This document shows, piece by piece, positions 1 through 5,140 of a stretch of 9,709 nucleotides of DNA. Origin of the DNA: an uncultured Clostridia bacterium (lineage in GTDB: Bacteria; Bacillota; Clostridia; Christensenellales; UBA1242); the NCBI GenBank assembly GCA_947623775.1, contig CANQHL010000045.1, positions 1 through 9,709 of the forward strand, given 5' to 3'. Made by a program: the position numbers and the translations under genes. How positions within the stretch are numbered: the stretch's first letter is position 1; each line of letters opens with the position of its first letter. Under the pieces are notes generated by a model that was given only the letters and a program-made list of their open reading frames with translations, ran no database searches and was not told the origin of the DNA.

Positions 1-54
1 TCACGTTGGCGAATGAATATTTTTTATTGTGTCCCTTTTTTAAAGAACACTAAT

Positions 55-83
55 ATAATATCAAAAATACATCTCTTTGTCAA
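55..83 (-). promoter_or_regulatory. Leftward sigma-A promoter inside the end of divIC
   Basis: On the minus strand there is a perfect -35 box TTGACA (78-83), a 17-base spacer (61-77) and a -10 box TATTAT (55-60) preceded by TGA, an extended -10 element. It overlaps the last codons and stop of the divIC-like gene. Transcription would start near position 48 and leave the window on the left, so it probably drives the next gene or RNA beyond the edge independently of the yabP-yabQ-divIC transcript. The 17-base spacing and near-consensus boxes are seen directly; the downstream target is unknown. Confidence 0.72.
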
Positions 84-294
84 TAAAAATTTCAAAATTT
101 TTCAAATTTATTTTATTGCTCATAAGGTATGCCGATTTTTCTGGGTTTAATTGTTCGTTTTGTTCTTCAAGCCGAGCGAGTTTTTTGCGGCGTTGATTTA
201 ATATAATTGCGGTGGTTATTGCAAATGCAATAACAAGGGTTAGCCCAACAGCCACGCAGATTTGCACCCAATTGAATTTCAGTGGTCTTTTCAA
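61..294 (-). CDS. divIC: Septum formation initiator-like protein (DivIC/FtsL family), short
   Basis: This 77-residue protein has one hydrophobic segment (about residues 11-33) followed by a charged, coiled-coil-like stretch (34-56, NQRRKKLARLEEQNEQL). That is the bitopic layout of DivIC/FtsB proteins, which form part of the divisome scaffold in the membrane. The start is TTG: the complement of 301-306 gives AAGGAG six bases upstream, and no ATG occurs until residue 58. The start overlaps the yabQ stop (TTGA, 291-294), indicating translational coupling. Position after yabP and yabQ matches the conserved Bacillus/Clostridia order yabP-yabQ-divIC. The sequence itself is too short and generic for certainty, so the name rests on layout plus neighbours. 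The protein is shorter than typical family members (about 90-125 residues) and lacks much of the extracytoplasmic domain. Confidence 0.65.
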   Translation of the reverse strand: MKRPLKFNWVQICVAVGLTLVIAFAITTAIILNQRRKKLARLEEQNEQLNPEKSAYLMSNKINLKNFEIFIDKEMYF

Positions 295-605
295 TTTTTT
301 CTCCTTATCCTAATATAGCACTTTTTTATTAGTTTTGTCCAGAGAAAATAAGAAATTATCTTTTCTATTGCAAACGACAACGCAAATACGGCGATTATGT
401 AAATTCTAAATTGTCCATAATTGAATTTTAAGTTGATTGCAAAGAGTAGCAAAAAAGAGAGGATTGTTCCGAAAAAATCTGCAATATGTTTTAAGATTTT
501 GTATTTAGAAAAAATATTAAGCACGTCAAAAAGCACGCCACAAATTATTCCGGCAGAGAATATAACCAAAAGCATAAGGGGTTGATTTAAAGTGGGGTAG
601 AGCAT
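291..605 (-). CDS. yabQ: YabQ-like spore cortex biosynthesis membrane protein
   Basis: This 104-residue protein is very hydrophobic, with three to four predicted membrane segments (about residues 8-30, 38-60 and 66-90) and a basic C-terminal tail (KKCYIRIRRKN). In spore formers YabQ is a mother-cell membrane protein needed for cortex assembly. The early GxxxDxL stretch (GVLFDVLNIF) and the position directly after a YabP-like gene and before a DivIC-like gene support the assignment. The ATG at 605 has an AGGTG ribosome binding site that overlaps the yabP stop, and its own stop overlaps the divIC start, so all three genes look co-translated. It is shorter than Bacillus YabQ (about 210 residues), closer to compact clostridial versions. 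Function is inferred from family and context. Confidence 0.7.
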   Translation of the reverse strand: MLYPTLNQPLMLLVIFSAGIICGVLFDVLNIFSKYKILKHIADFFGTILSFLLLFAINLKFNYGQFRIYIIAVFALSFAIEKIISYFLWTKLIKKCYIRIRRKN

Positions 606-613
606 TTTTTCAC

Positions 614-862
614 CTATTTGAAAATCTTTTTCATAAGTGATTTTTTACTTCCGGCCTCACCAAACTTAATGCAAGAAAACTTGCCGAAAAAGGTCACTTC
701 GCCATCTTCTAAACTTAATTTTTTGACTTCGATGGAAGAGCCTGTGATTACAACAGCCTCATTTCCTCTTTCCACAACTGCCTGTGTTGATGTTGACGAG
801 GCAACCTTTGTTGCACCTTTTATTGTGAGTAAATCACCTTCAAGATGTAAAATGTTATTCAT
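614..862 (-). CDS. yabP: YabP-like sporulation protein
   Basis: The 82-residue protein matches the YabP/YqfC type: a small, beta-rich soluble protein with the pattern 'HLEGDLLTIKGATKV' near the N-terminus and 'VVITGSSIEVKKLSLEDGEV' in the middle, ending in a glycine-containing basic tail. YabP is made in the mother cell and is required for spore cortex formation together with YabQ. The ATG at 862 is preceded by AGGAG seven bases away. It is the first gene of a three-gene minus-strand cluster. No convincing sigma-A promoter was found in the 81-base gap to the divergent pseudouridine synthase gene, compatible with a sporulation sigma factor, but no clear sigma-E site was identified either. Confidence 0.78.
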   Translation of the reverse strand: MNNILHLEGDLLTIKGATKVASSTSTQAVVERGNEAVVITGSSIEVKKLSLEDGEVTFFGKFSCIKFGEAGSKKSLMKKIFK

Positions 863-926
863 AGAACACTCCTAAAAGTAAAATATTCGCAAAACATTTA
901 AAAAATGATGGATTTTGACAAAAAAA

Positions 927-935
927 TGATATAAA
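927..935 (+). promoter_or_regulatory. Possible extended -10 promoter for the pseudouridine synthase gene
   Basis: The sequence TGA-TATAAA (927-935) fits an extended -10 element without a recognisable -35 box at the right distance. Transcription would then start at about 941-943, right at the ATG at 944. No ribosome binding site precedes that ATG, so the transcript could be leaderless. Weak evidence from a short motif in AT-rich DNA. Confidence 0.35.
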
Positions 936-943
936 ATAGTGAC

Positions 944-1798
944 ATGGAAAAATTGATATTTAAAAGTGAAAAAGAGGGGCTGATTGAGGATATACTTCAG
1001 CAACAAGGCTTTAAAAAGGGCAAGGCGTTGACGCTGCTTAAAAATAAAGATGTGAGAGTCAATGGCGAAAGGGTGAAAAGTAATGCCGTTGTAAAGAAAG
1101 GTGATGAAATTGTCGTGTTCTATCTTCCATGCAAAGAGAAAGTTGATGAAGTGAAATTTGATGTGGTGTTTGAAGATGCAAACATAATGATTATCAATAA
1201 AAATGCAGGAATAGAAGTGCAGGGGGCGGGCGGAATATGTGAACAATTAAAGTGCTATGCAGTGCATAGGCTCGACCGCAACACAACAGGGCTTTTAATT
1301 CTTGCCAAAAATGAAGAAGCTCAAATTGTTTTGAATGAGGCGTTCAAGAAGAAAACAATCACTAAAAAATATATGGCAGAAGTTGTGGGAAAAACTAATT
1401 TTAAAAATTATCTTTTTTCCGCCTTTCTTGTAAAGGATAGTGCTGCAAGTAAGGTGAAAATTTTCAATACGCATGTTCGTGGAGCGGTGCCAATTGAAAC
1501 AACGTTTAACACACTGAAAAACAATGGAAACTCCTCGCTTGTCGAATGTGTTCTGCATAGTGGAAAAACTCATCAGATACGGGCGTCACTAGCATACCTC
1601 GGGCATGCGATAGTTGGAGACGGAAAGTATGGGAAAAATGAAGAAAACAAGATTTTTAACGCAAAAACGCAAAAATTACACGCTTTTTACTTAAAATTTG
1701 ACAAATTATCTGGAAAACTTGCATATTTGAATGGTCGGGAATTTCTGGTGTTGCCTGTTTGGGCGGGCGAGTGGGGTAAAGATGAATTGCGTGGTTAA
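944..1798 (+). CDS. RluA/RluD-family 23S-type pseudouridine synthase
   Basis: This 284-residue enzyme isomerises uridine to pseudouridine in RNA; its exact target (rRNA or tRNA) cannot be read from the sequence. An S4 RNA-binding domain covers about residues 1-60, including 'KGKALTLLKNKDVRVNGERV'. The RluA catalytic motif HRLDRNTTG spans residues 108-116, with Asp111 the expected catalytic residue. The C-terminal motif 'KTHQIRASLAYLGHAIVGD' is also typical. Length is slightly below the usual 290-320 residues but all core motifs are present. The ATG at 944 has no clear ribosome binding site, and an in-frame ATG at 926 is cut off by a TAA at once, so 944 is the likely start. The gene overlaps the next one by 17 bases and probably forms a two-gene transcript with it. 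It is divergent from yabP. Confidence 0.93.
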   Translation: MEKLIFKSEKEGLIEDILQQQGFKKGKALTLLKNKDVRVNGERVKSNAVVKKGDEIVVFYLPCKEKVDEVKFDVVFEDANIMIINKNAGIEVQGAGGICEQLKCYAVHRLDRNTTGLLILAKNEEAQIVLNEAFKKKTITKKYMAEVVGKTNFKNYLFSAFLVKDSAASKVKIFNTHVRGAVPIETTFNTLKNNGNSSLVECVLHSGKTHQIRASLAYLGHAIVGDGKYGKNEENKIFNAKTQKLHAFYLKFDKLSGKLAYLNGREFLVLPVWAGEWGKDELRG

Positions 1799-2498
1799 TG
1801 TCGGCGGACAAGAAATACAATTTGAAATTAAGTATAGAAAAGTTAAAAATATCTATTTGCAAGTGAAGATGCCAGGAAAGGTTTATGTTACATGCAAGCG
1901 GGGGACTGATTTACAAAAAATATATTCCTTTGTGGAGCGAAAGGGAAAGTGGATTTTAAATGCGCTAAGCAAATATAACGCCATGCCGCGATATGAGGAG
2001 ACGATAAAAAAATTATCATCGGGTGAGAAATTTTTGCTGTTTGGCAAAATGCTTGAAGTGAAGTTTGTTATAAGCGAAAATTTTTATGTGCGATTTGATG
2101 ATGAATTTATTTATATTTATGGGAAAGCGGAAAATGTAATAAAAAATTTTCAAGCATGGATGAAAAATTTTGCGCGAAATACATTGCAGCAAATGTTGGA
2201 AGAAAATTTTAAAAAATTTGAAAGGTTTGATTTGAAACTGCCCGTTTTGCAAATAAAAAAGATGAAGTCACGATGGGGAAGTTGCAATCCGAAAAAGGGG
2301 ATAATAAATTTGAATTTCTTTCTTATTAAAGTGGAAAAGCAATATATTGATTTTGTAATATGTCACGAAATTGCGCACCTCGTTTATATTCACCACGACA
2401 AAAATTTTTATAGGCTACTTGAAAGTGTTGTGCCGGGAAGTGGCATATTGAAGAAAGAACTTGATTTTAAATATGCGTCAATTTTACGTCAAGATTAA
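1782..2498 (+). CDS. YgjP-like (DUF45) zinc metallopeptidase domain protein
   Basis: The 238-residue protein carries the zinc-binding motif HEIAH (residues 195-199) followed by a third likely ligand at His205 in 'HHDKNFY', plus the family hallmark 'KSRWGSCNPKKGIINLNFFL' (162-181). These define the YgjP/DUF45 (M48-like, SprT/WLM-related) family, predicted cytoplasmic metalloproteases whose substrates are mostly unknown. The N-terminal half holds the usual beta-rich region ('YRKVKNIYLQVKMPGKVYV'). The start at 1782 was chosen over an upstream in-frame ATG at 1731. The 1731 start adds 17 residues (VGNFWCCLFGR...) that do not resemble the family and lie inside the preceding gene; 1782 leaves a 17-base overlap with a G-rich GTGGGG stretch just upstream. 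Translational coupling to the pseudouridine synthase gene is likely. Confidence 0.9.
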   Translation: MNCVVNVGGQEIQFEIKYRKVKNIYLQVKMPGKVYVTCKRGTDLQKIYSFVERKGKWILNALSKYNAMPRYEETIKKLSSGEKFLLFGKMLEVKFVISENFYVRFDDEFIYIYGKAENVIKNFQAWMKNFARNTLQQMLEENFKKFERFDLKLPVLQIKKMKSRWGSCNPKKGIINLNFFLIKVEKQYIDFVICHEIAHLVYIHHDKNFYRLLESVVPGSGILKKELDFKYASILRQD

Positions 2499-2531
2499 AT
2501 TAATGTTAATCTATGCGTAGGCATAAAAAAC

Positions 2532-2577
2532 AAAAACGCAAAAATTTGAGATTTTTTGCGTAAAAATGGCGTTTTTT
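2532..2577 (+). terminator. Nested hairpin terminator after the metallopeptidase gene
   Basis: ACGCAAAAA (2536-2544) pairs with TTTTTGCGT (2553-2561). Alternatively AAAAACGC (2532-2539) pairs with GCGTTTTT (2569-2576), giving a longer hairpin ending in a T run. The two folds compete for the same left arm. The plus-strand T run makes this the likely terminator of the rluA-type/DUF45 pair. A-tract arms make it weaker than a GC-rich stem. Confidence 0.55.
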
Positions 2578-2652
2578 ATTAAAATTTTGCTATTTTTTCA
2601 GTTTTTTGAAATGTTGAAAAGAATTTTTAAAGTGTGATGTTGTGTTTTGATA

Positions 2653-2679
2653 TAAAAAAATAGGATGTTGTTCATCCTA
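2653..2679 (-). terminator. mscL terminator overlapping the stop codon
   Basis: TAGGATG (minus 2679-2673) pairs with CATCCTA (minus 2667-2661) around a 5-base loop, followed on the minus strand by a run of seven T. The left arm begins with the TAG stop codon of mscL. A T-rich tract also follows on the plus strand, so it may act in both directions between the convergent genes. Confidence 0.8.
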
Positions 2680-3312
2680 CTTTTTCTTTTGTTCTTGAAG
2701 TAAATCTCTGATTTCTTTAAGAAGATATTCTGTTGAATTTTTCATTTTTTCTTCTTCTTCAAGTTTGGCTTTTGCCTCTTCTTCTGCTTTCACGCGTGCT
2801 TCCTCTTCCGCTTTTTGAGTAAAGTATGCTTTTACAGCCTCTTTATCCTTTTTGTTTACGCCATGCTCTTTCAATTCTTGCTTTTCTTCATATGTAAGTT
2901 TGCCCTCGCCTGCTTTTGCCCTTGCGTCTTTAAGCAATTCAGAACTTCTCATGATGATTTTAAGCATGATGAATATTGTTAGAGCAATGATAAGGAAGTT
3001 GATTACTGCGGTTATGAAAGCGCCCCAATCAATATAGATGCTTTTTTCAAGGTCGATTATTTTTTCGCCTGCCTCATTTAGCAGAAATTCACCTGCGGCA
3101 TCTGTTGAATATACGGGCTTCAAGAAAGTGTAAGCAGAGGTCAATCCGTCACCGCCTAGTGACAAAATCCAATTTATACATGGCATAATGATTTTGTTTG
3201 TGAATGCGGTTACTATTGCTGAGAATGCACCGCCGATTATTACGGCAACTGCGAGGTCAACGATGTTTCCTCTGCTGATAAAGGCTTTGAAATCTTTAAA
3301 GAACTTTCTCAT
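2677..3312 (-). CDS. mscL: Large-conductance mechanosensitive channel MscL, with extended C-terminus
   Basis: MscL is a homopentameric inner-membrane channel that opens under membrane tension to release solutes during osmotic downshock. The N-terminal family signature is clear: 'FKAFISRGNIVDLAVAVIIG' at residues 8-27 covers the amphipathic helix and start of TM1. TM1 runs to about residue 44 and TM2 spans about 95-119. The C-terminal 'STEYLLKEIRDLL' (193-205) matches the cytoplasmic bundle helix. At 211 residues it is longer than typical MscL (about 130-150). The extra length sits in a charged Glu/Lys/Ala-rich stretch between TM2 and the final helix (about 125-190), plus a roughly 40-residue extracytoplasmic loop containing acidic residues. 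The ATG at 3312 has AAGGAG seven bases upstream. It is monocistronic, with its own promoter and terminator. Confidence 0.95.
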   Translation of the reverse strand: MRKFFKDFKAFISRGNIVDLAVAVIIGGAFSAIVTAFTNKIIMPCINWILSLGGDGLTSAYTFLKPVYSTDAAGEFLLNEAGEKIIDLEKSIYIDWGAFITAVINFLIIALTIFIMLKIIMRSSELLKDARAKAGEGKLTYEEKQELKEHGVNKKDKEAVKAYFTQKAEEEARVKAEEEAKAKLEEEEKMKNSTEYLLKEIRDLLQEQKKK

Positions 3313-3340
3313 CTGTTTCTCCTTTTAATCAACTTTTATT

Positions 3341-3369
3341 ATTGTAAAACATTTTTGTTAAAAAAGCAA
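3341..3369 (-). promoter_or_regulatory. mscL promoter
   Basis: On the minus strand TTGCTT (3364-3369), a 17-base spacer and TACAAT (3341-3346) form a sigma-A type promoter about 30 bases upstream of the mscL start. The -10 matches consensus at five of six positions; the -35 keeps TTG only. Confidence 0.6.
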
Positions 3370-3408
3370 TGATTTTCAGGCATTTTATGGCAAACTTCCG
3401 CAAAAACA

Positions 3409-3437
3409 TGGCAATCGGGGGCTTATTTTAATATAAT
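3409..3437 (+). promoter_or_regulatory. Probable promoter of the 46-codon small ORF
   Basis: A perfect TATAAT (3432-3437) lies 32 bases before the ATG at 3469. The hexamer 17 bases upstream, TGGCAA (3409-3414), matches the -35 consensus at only three positions. The start point would be near 3444, giving a 25-base leader with the ribosome binding site. Confidence 0.5.
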
Positions 3438-3468
3438 GTATTGGGCTTGTGCTATAGGAGGCTTAATT

Positions 3469-3609
3469 ATGCCATGTAATTTAAATTTCAATCAGTGTAA
3501 TATAGGGTGTTATTATCCCGCTCCAATATTCACTTGTGCGGCTAATTTGAGAATGTTGTTGTCAAATAATTCACCGAATGTTATTGTTTCGCCCTTTTTC
3601 TTTGAATAA
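3469..3609 (+). CDS. Small cysteine-containing protein of unknown function (46 aa)
   Basis: An ATG at 3469 is preceded by TAGGAGG with suitable spacing and by a TATAAT box, and opens 46 codons to a TAA at 3607-3609. The peptide begins MPCNLNFNQCNIGCYYPAPI and ends in VSPFFFE. Four cysteines fall at residues 3, 10, 14 and 23, and the peptide is asparagine-rich. No signal peptide or membrane segment is obvious. I do not recognise the family. The ribosome binding site is among the best in the window, which argues for real translation; amino-acid composition alone is not decisive. A cysteine-based metal site or disulfide peptide is possible but only a guess. Confidence 0.6.
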   Translation: MPCNLNFNQCNIGCYYPAPIFTCAANLRMLLSNNSPNVIVSPFFFE

Positions 3610-3674
3610 AGATATAATTTAGGGGTGCGAGCCTGTCCTTTTTGAAAAATGTTAAAAATTTATCTGAAAAACGC

Positions 3675-3702
3675 TTGTGGAAAAAATTTTTTTTGGTATA
3701 CT
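3675..3702 (+). promoter_or_regulatory. Promoter of the yqzL-recO pair
   Basis: TTGTGG (3675-3680), a 16-base spacer and TATACT (3697-3702) with a TGG extended -10 element lie just before the AGGAGG of the yqzL-like gene. A second TATAAT (3702-3707) overlaps it. A start near 3710 would leave a very short leader. Confidence 0.6.
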
Positions 3703-3724
3703 ATAATTAACAAAGGAGGGAATT

Positions 3725-3877
3725 ATGGACGAACTTGAACAAGCAAAAAAAGAATTTCTTGAATGGTGGGATATTTTCTCGGCTACGGGAGAAATCAACG
3801 ATGCCCGAATGCTTATTGAAAGTCTAGCAAAGTACGACAACCTCCTCTTAAATCGTGAAGATGATATGGAGATGTAG
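3725..3877 (+). CDS. yqzL: YqzL-like small protein upstream of recO
   Basis: This 50-residue protein contains 'WDIFSATGEINDARMLIESL' (residues 15-34), resembling the short W-x-x-F-x-x-TG-x-I pattern of YqzL proteins, which sit just before recO in many Bacillota. The ATG at 3725 has AAAGGAGGG upstream. The gene ends in an acidic tail (NREDDMEM) and recO starts six bases after the stop; the GGAG serving recO lies within its last codons, so the two are probably coupled. The role of YqzL is not established. The assignment rests on the short motif plus gene order. Confidence 0.72.
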   Translation: MDELEQAKKEFLEWWDIFSATGEINDARMLIESLAKYDNLLLNREDDMEM

Positions 3878-3882
3878 TTTTT

Positions 3883-4608
3883 ATGGCAAGCTCAAAGGTT
3901 ACAGCGATTGTTATAGGCGGCACAGATGTTAAAGAAAAAGATAGGATTATAAATTTATTCACTCTTGAAAAAGGGGTTATCCCAGCGGTATTGCGTGGAG
4001 TGCGTGGCAACAATGCAAAGTTGAAATCTGCCAAAGACGTTTTCTCAATGGGGGAATTTATCCTTGAAGAGGGCAATCATATGGCGGTTATAACCGGATT
4101 TGAAATGGTTGATAATTTTTATAATCTTACAACTAATCTAGACAAGTACTACGAGGCATGTTGTCTTTTGGATATAGTCAATAAGGCGGTCAAAGAGCCT
4201 AGTTCCCGAATGTTTTATGAACTTATCAAAGCACTTAAAGTGATATGTTACGACAATGTGCGAAAGTATTATTGTGTTGATAAATTTCTGTTAACCTTGT
4301 TTGACGATGCGGGGTATGGGTTTATAAGCAACAAATGCAGTGGGTGTGGGCAAAAACTCAAAGAAAGATTTTTCAATGTTGACATAGGAGCGTATGTTTG
4401 TGATGTTTGCAGAAACAGTCAAGCGCTTTTTGTGCCTGAAACCTGTGCGGCAGCCATCAAATTAATAAGCAGTACTGACTATGATAAGTTGAAAACAGTC
4501 AAGTTTGCAAAGCGTGGGGAAGAGCAGGCATACAATCTTTTGAAATATAATTTTTTTGCAAGATATGGGGAATCATTAATGCCCATCGACCCCAACCAAA
4601 TTATTTGA
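3883..4608 (+). CDS. recO: DNA repair protein RecO
   Basis: RecO mediates recombination repair, helping RecR load RecA on SSB-coated single-stranded DNA. The 241-residue length is typical. The N-terminal OB-fold (about 1-80) begins 'KVTAIVIGGTDVKEKDRIIN' and continues with 'LFTLEKGVIPAVLRGVRG'. The zinc-finger cysteines are at 152 and 155 (CSGC) and 173 and 176 (CDVC). The ATG at 3883 is served by GGAG inside the end of the yqzL-like gene. The last codons (NQII) and the TGA stop fall in a sequence nearly identical to the start of a downstream repeat module, so the C-terminus appears to be shaped by the repeat island. No other gene follows on the same strand. Confidence 0.96.
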   Translation: MASSKVTAIVIGGTDVKEKDRIINLFTLEKGVIPAVLRGVRGNNAKLKSAKDVFSMGEFILEEGNHMAVITGFEMVDNFYNLTTNLDKYYEACCLLDIVNKAVKEPSSRMFYELIKALKVICYDNVRKYYCVDKFLLTLFDDAGYGFISNKCSGCGQKLKERFFNVDIGAYVCDVCRNSQALFVPETCAAAIKLISSTDYDKLKTVKFAKRGEEQAYNLLKYNFFARYGESLMPIDPNQII

Positions 4609-4611
4609 CGG

Positions 4612-4657
4612 CCAACCTTAGGTTGGACCTTTAGCGAATTATGTGATATTTATAAAC
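4612..4657 (+). repeat. Repeat A, copy 1
   Basis: CCAACC-TTA-GGTTGG stem-loop (4612-4626) followed by a tail containing TTTAGCGAATTATGTGATAT. The 44 bases 4614-4657 are identical to 4683-4726. It is preceded by AACCAAATTATTTGACG (4594-4610), the same lead-in that precedes both B copies with small changes; this lead-in is also the end of recO. Confidence 0.9.
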
Positions 4658-4680
4658 ATTTGATTTAGTTATCTTTTCAT

Positions 4681-4747
4681 TTAACCTTAGGTTGGACCTT
4701 TAGCGAATTATGTGATATTTATAAACCCATATTTCATTGTCTTTTAA
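4681..4747 (+). repeat. Repeat A, copy 2
   Basis: It shares 44 identical bases with copy 1 at 69-base spacing. Its stem reads TTAACC-TTA-GGTTGG, so the two outer pairs become T-G wobbles in the plus-strand RNA. The 52-base tail (4696-4747) has exactly the same length and the same conserved blocks as the B tails and ends in ATTGTCTTTTAA. Confidence 0.88.
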
Positions 4748-4749
4748 CA

Positions 4750-4832
4750 AACCAAATGTTTGACGGGAGACTTAGTCTCCATCATTAGCGAATTTGATTG
4801 TATTTGAAGTGTTAATTTTTATTGTCTTTTAA
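4750..4832 (+). repeat. Repeat B, copy 1
   Basis: Lead-in AACCAAATGTTTGACG, then stem-loop GGAGAC-TTA-GTCTCC (4766-4780) and a 52-base tail to 4832. It matches 4931-5013 at 181-base spacing with two differences in 83 bases by eye. Confidence 0.92.
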
Positions 4833-4841
4833 TATCATCAA

Positions 4842-4928
4842 ACGAAGTGAATAAGGAGCGTCTAAGACGCACGAAGTGAATAAAAAGTGCCTAAGGCACA
4901 CGAAGTGAATAAAAAGTGCCTAAGGCAC
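4842..4928 (+). repeat. Repeat C tandem array (three 29-base units)
   Basis: Three units, 4842-4870, 4871-4899 and 4900-4928, follow each other with no spacer. Each starts ACGAAGTGAATAA and ends in a 5-bp stem with a TAA loop. Unit 1 has GCGTC/GACGC; units 2 and 3 have GTGCC/GGCAC and are identical to each other. The stem in unit 1 differs on both arms yet remains perfectly paired. Confidence 0.92.
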
Positions 4929-4930
4929 CC

Positions 4931-5013
4931 AACCAAATGTTTGACGGGAGACTTAGTCTCCATCATTAGCGAATTTGATTGTATTTGAAGTGTTCAATTT
5001 TATTGTCTTTTAA
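4931..5013 (+). repeat. Repeat B, copy 2
   Basis: Second copy of the lead-in, GGAGAC-TTA-GTCTCC stem-loop (4947-4961) and 52-base tail. Like copy 1 it is followed by C units, so B plus C forms a larger duplicated block (4750-4928 and 4931-5090). Confidence 0.92.
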
Positions 5014-5023
5014 ACATCACTAA

Positions 5024-5090
5024 ATGAAGTGATAAAAAGTGCATAATGCACTCTAAGGCACACGAAGTGAATAAAAAATGCCTAAGGCAC
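5024..5090 (+). repeat. Repeat C, second group (two units and a remnant)
   Basis: A diverged unit (5024-5051) has stem GTGCA-TAA-TGCAC. It is followed by a 10-base remnant TCTAAGGCAC (5052-5061) and a full unit (5062-5090) whose stem is reduced to TGCC/GGCA by an A-C mismatch at the base. Confidence 0.85.
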
Positions 5091-5094
5091 ACAC

Positions 5095-5128
5095 AACAAA
5101 AAGGAATGCATCCGCATTCCTTTTTGTT
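5095..5128. terminator. Strong bidirectional terminator between recO and the lipoprotein gene
   Basis: AACAAAAAGGAATGC (5095-5109) pairs perfectly over 15 bases with 5114-5128 around the loop ATCC. The GC-richer core GGAATGC/GCATTCC is flanked by A and T runs on both sides, so it terminates transcripts in either direction, fitting the convergent genes. Confidence 0.9.
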
Positions 5129-5140
5129 AGACGTCTTTTT

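Larger units (their letters stand above)
4594..5090. repeat. Repeat island of short stem-loops with TTA/TAA triloops
   Basis: About 500 bases between recO and the terminator at 5095-5128 are built from two repeated module types. Type A/B is a stem-loop with a TTA loop followed by a 52-base tail. The tail has conserved TTAGCGAATT, TATTT and a final ATTGTCTTTTAA. Type C is a 29-base tandem unit starting ACGAAGTGAATAA and ending in a stem-loop with a TAA loop. Stem-loops lie at 4612-4626, 4683-4693, 4766-4780, 4858-4870, 4887-4899, 4916-4928, 4947-4961, 5039-5051 and 5079-5089. No ORF of coding appearance crosses the island. It resembles intergenic palindromic repeats of the REP/MITE kind in general form. 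No family could be named, and no transposase is present in the window. Confidence 0.85.

Noticed and set aside
1..54. Hairpin GTGTTC/GGGACAC region as terminator of the divIC cluster
   Set aside because: On the minus strand the stem uses wobble pairs and is followed by an A-rich, not T-rich, stretch. It more likely belongs to the leader of the transcript starting near position 48.
915..937. TTGACA at 915-920 with TATAAA at 930-935 as a standard promoter
   Set aside because: The spacer is only 9 bases, far from the 16-18 needed; only the extended -10 reading was kept, at low confidence.
1731..1781. Upstream ATG for the YgjP-like gene
   Set aside because: It would add 17 residues unlike the family and deepen the overlap with the preceding gene; the ATG at 1782 fits the family start.
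4842..4928. 29-base repeats considered as a CRISPR array
   Set aside because: The units are directly adjacent with no spacers between them, each contains its own palindrome, and no cas gene is present in the window.
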